Shown here: piece after piece, positions 34,725 through 36,965 of the stretch
Layout of the letters: each line of letters starts with the position of its first letter
Position numbering within the stretch: the stretch's first letter is position 1
Origin: CALOBA01 sp942491465
GTDB taxonomy: Bacteria > Pseudomonadota > Gammaproteobacteria > Chromatiales > Chromatiaceae
Assembly (NCBI GenBank): GCA_942491465.1
Contig: CALOBA010000001.1
Coordinates: 1-36,965 of the forward strand
Reading direction: 5' to 3'
DNA: 36,965 nt
Translations under genes and position numbers: made by a program
Notes under the pieces: model-generated
What the model saw: the letters and a program-made list of their open reading frames with translations, nothing else
Database searches by the model: none
What the model was told of the DNA's origin: nothing

Positions 34725-35736
34725 CGCCGTCGGTAGTCGAACGGCTGCGCAGCTTGGGTGTATCCGCGTTGGACGGCGGCAGGATTGTAGCAGGGCAAAG
34801 TTCGGCCGATGGCGGTCATGCTCTTCCAGGAAGGCCACGATCTGGGCATTTTCCTCGGGGGTGAATAACTGCTGGTCGAGCTGGATGCGGCCCATGGTGT
34901 TGACCTCACTCAGCGTCCAGGCGGCGCCGTCGTGGAAGTAGGGGCAGGTGATCGCTACATTGCGCAGCGTCGGGACCTTGAAGACTGTAGCTTATCCTCA
35001 TCCTTTCTGGTCACTGCAAGGCGACCCGGATCGTGCTCGTCGGTCCGTACGGCTTGACCTGGCCCATCTTTTCGGAACGGTCGCCACCGCTGGCAACGCG
35101 GCGCCGTTGTGGCATTCGGCAGCTCGCTTATCCTTGACACAGTTCCATACCCGTTGAGCCGCCTTTGCTGAGCAAAGTGCCTCGTCCCGCCAGGTAGTCA
35201 TTGGTCGAACCGCGAAGTCGTGCGTGATCAGGGTCCGCTCGAAGGCGGCGATGGCCTCGGCAATGTTGTCGTATTCGTTGCTGGGCTTCGGCGAAGACCT
35301 TCTGGAACTGTTTCTCGTAGTCGGGCTCTTTGAGGCGAGCGCGGCCACCGCCGTCGTCGGGTGAAGGCCATCTCGCCGGGGTCGGCGATCGGGCCGCCGG
35401 CCTGCTCCGCCAGGTCCGCGGCGCGACCGTCCCAGAACTGGGCGACGTTCAGGCTGGAATCTGAGCGTACCGTCGGCGAGAGTTCACCGAGGCGCCCTTC
35501 GACGTGGGCAGGCCGATGGACGACACCAGATTGTCCGCCTCATCCAGGCTGAGGTGTGGCAGCTGTTGCAGATGCATTCCGTTGATCGAGAGACAGGGAT
35601 CGAAATAGAGCTTCTTGCCCAGCTCCGCCTGGGCCAGGCTGATCTCCGGGCCGGGCGAATCGGCATGATCGGCTCGTTGGCCAAGGCCGGCGCAGGATCA
35701 CCGCGACCAGCGCGGTGACGAGAATCTTGACTTCAT
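34725..35736 (-). pseudogene. di-heme cytochrome c peroxidase family, multiply frameshifted
   Basis: The family (CCP/MauG) reduces peroxide in the periplasm with two hemes. ATG at 35736 follows GGAAGG. The N-terminus reads, across shifts, KILVTALVAVIL then ALANEPIMPI, a signal peptide, then ISLAQAELGKKLYFDP-like text, heme motif CNSCH at 35556-35570, LSLDEADNLVSSIGLPTSKG, VNSPTVRSDSSLNVAQFWDGRAAD, EYDNIAEAIAAFERTLIT, and a damaged second heme site (ECHNGAAL near 35105-35114). It ends with VPTLRNVAIT-like, FHDGAAWTLSEVNTMGRIQL and PEENAQIVAFLEE sequence. At least six shifts are needed. Length (about 335 codons) agrees with the family. The exact C-terminus is uncertain. Confidence 0.75.
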
Positions 35737-35861
35737 GGTTTGCCTTCCGGTAGCTGATCTCGGGCATGGCGGCGGGATCGCCGGCCTCGGCCCGACGGGC
35801 AGGTAGATGAACACGGCGGCGGCCAACTGGACAGATCAACGCAAGCGGCTGCGCGGGTACG

Positions 35862-36705
35862 GTCAGCGCGCTTGGCGATGCTGCCCGGGGCATCGCCCAG
35901 ATCATCGGCGACGCCGCATTTGCCTCGAAGCAGGAAGAACAGCGGCGCGGCACAGGGGCCGGGCCGCTGCCGCGCCCCTCGTAGTTGGCCTGGCCCTTGG
36001 CGATGATGACCTTGGCTTCGGCAAACATGCGCTGGAATTCCTCCAGGGTCAACGCGAGGATCGTGCCCATGTGTCGGCTCGGTGCTCACAAGGCTACGGC
36101 ACGTGTCCAGGTCCTGCGCCTTCGCATCGTCAGCAGGTCGCGTCGTTGAGCACCGAGGAGACCTTGACCGCATAGGTCACGGGCAAGTCCAGGATCTCGA
36201 TGAGCGCGCGGTCGAAGACGGTCTCTCCGGCATTGTCGGCGAGGAACAGAACCTCGCGGGCGTTGCCGAGGGCCGCGCGCAGCTCGGGTCGATGATCGAT
36301 GGCGAAGGACTGTTCGAGCACGCGCTCGACGGTGGCGTCGAGGTCGTAGGTCTCGAAGATGCCGAAGTCGATGATGTTGCCGGCGATGCTGATGCGGATG
36401 GCGGCATCCAGGGGATCGGCAGCGCCACGCACGCGTTCGCTGAGGGTCGGGTAACGCTCCAGGGCCGCCTGTGTGGCCTCCTGCTTGGCGGCGAGATAGG
36501 GGTCGGGGTTGTGGACCTCGGCGCGCACCAGGCGGTGGATGCGCTCGGCCATCTGTGGCGGGGTGGCATCCGGGGGCAAGGTCTGGAGTTCGGCGCAGGT
36601 GTGCTGCAGGATCTCGCGTTGCTGGATCTCGTCGGCACCGGCGCGGCGGGCGGCGCTGAGGGCCTGGCGGAGGAAGCAGGGGTAGCAGTCGAGGTAGGTG
36701 CGCAT
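35862..36705 (-). pseudogene. DUF89/ARMT1-like metal-dependent phosphatase, frameshifted
   Basis: DUF89 proteins are metal-dependent phosphatases proposed to repair damaged metabolites. The N-terminal 190 residues are intact: MRTYLDCYPCFLRQALSAAR with the CxxC of subfamily I, AAIRISIAGNIIDFGIFE, and the metal-site LFLADNAGETVFDRALIEIL. Near 36130 the frame stops after LNDATC; one base removed gives DDAKAQDLDTCRSLVS. A second change gives GTILALTLEEFQRMFAEA and VIIAKGQANYEG, then FFLLRGKCGV and ADDLGDAPGSIA, the normal C-terminal half with its conserved aspartate and KGQ motif. Start ATG 36705; the frame is open to 36789 but the extra part has no match. The peroxidase follows on the same strand. 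Confidence 0.75.
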
Positions 36706-36845
36706 GAGGGGTGGGTATCCATGTGTCAGGCGTGGCAGCCGCGCGTGGGTGCGTGAGCGCACAACTGCGACAATAAACGCCAGCAGCATAACCCGAGTGG
36801 GTTGATAAGGCTTTGCGGGTACGCAACCGATAAGGATGCGGCGGC

Positions 36846-36965
36846 TCAGGCCCCGGGCCCGCGATAGCGCCCCAGCGCCGCGCCCAGCCGCTCGGCCACC
36901 AGGGCGCGCAGCTCGGGCGGCTCCAGGACCTCGCAGTCGGGGCCGTACTTGAGGATGTCCATGAC
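36846..36965 (-). CDS. C-terminal end of a WYL-domain regulator (partial)
   Basis: The last 39 residues of a gene entering from the right edge end MDILKYGPDCEVLEPPELR and ALVAERLGAALGRYRGPGA. The LKYG-x-EVLEP-x-LR segment is the usual C-terminal end of WYL-domain transcription regulators (YafY-like), whose WYL domain senses ligands. The DNA-binding part would be outside the window. Confidence 0.7.
   Translation of the reverse strand, partial: VMDILKYGPDCEVLEPPELRALVAERLGAALGRYRGPGA

Noticed and set aside
1..36965. tRNA, rRNA, phage or insertion-sequence genes
   Set aside because: No matching structure or protein motif seen on either strand.

Overview
This window comes from a GC-rich gammaproteobacterium. 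The gene order glnD–map / rpsB–tsf–pyrH–frr–uppS–cdsA–dxr–rseP–bamA–skp–lpxD–fabZ–lpxA–lpxB–rnhB is the classic gammaproteobacterial translation and envelope cluster, in the Pseudomonas-like variant where uppS and cdsA precede dxr. A diheme cytochrome c resembling flavocytochrome c subunits is compatible with a purple sulfur bacterium (Chromatiales), but that placement is inference. I see no tRNA, rRNA, CRISPR array, prophage or recognisable transposase.

Layout. (1) 1-4506: a cut VOC/glyoxalase-family gene, a small secreted hypothetical protein, glnD and map. VOC, glnD and map are readable by homology but are broken by many single-base shifts. (2) 4507-19534: an intact block running rightwards. 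It starts with an rpsB promoter and a structured leader, then covers ribosome and translation factors, UMP kinase, isoprenoid and phospholipid synthesis, the RseP protease, outer-membrane assembly (BamA, Skp) and lipid A synthesis (LpxD, FabZ, LpxA, LpxB), ending with RNase HII. Many genes overlap or nearly touch, and several essential genes start with GTG or TTG. (3) 19554-25078: accessory genes: an EamA transporter and an alanine-rich secreted protein (minus strand), a CPBP membrane protease, a low-molecular-weight phosphatase and a glycogen phosphorylase. (4) 25436-27778: a tiny putative lipoprotein, an XpaC-like membrane protein and a TelA-like protein, probably one operon. (5) 27906-33604: a diguanylate cyclase, then a probable zinc-starvation operon. 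The operon is preceded by a perfect Zur-type palindrome and encodes a His/Cys small membrane protein, a histidine-rich outer-membrane protein, and ZnuA, ZnuC and ZnuB. (6) 33605-36965: a diheme cytochrome c, a di-heme cytochrome c peroxidase and a DUF89 phosphatase, again riddled with shifts, and the end of a WYL-type regulator.

The most noteworthy points are the zinc island, where the histidine-rich metal-binding stretches sit in the outer-membrane protein and not in ZnuA; the 42-residue ORF heading the xpaC-telA pair; two mutually exclusive hairpins directly before the fabZ ribosome-binding site; and the two blocks of dense frameshifts. Those blocks hit essential genes and often fall at homopolymers, so they look more like sequence error than decay. 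All identifications are by eye from motifs; no database search was possible.
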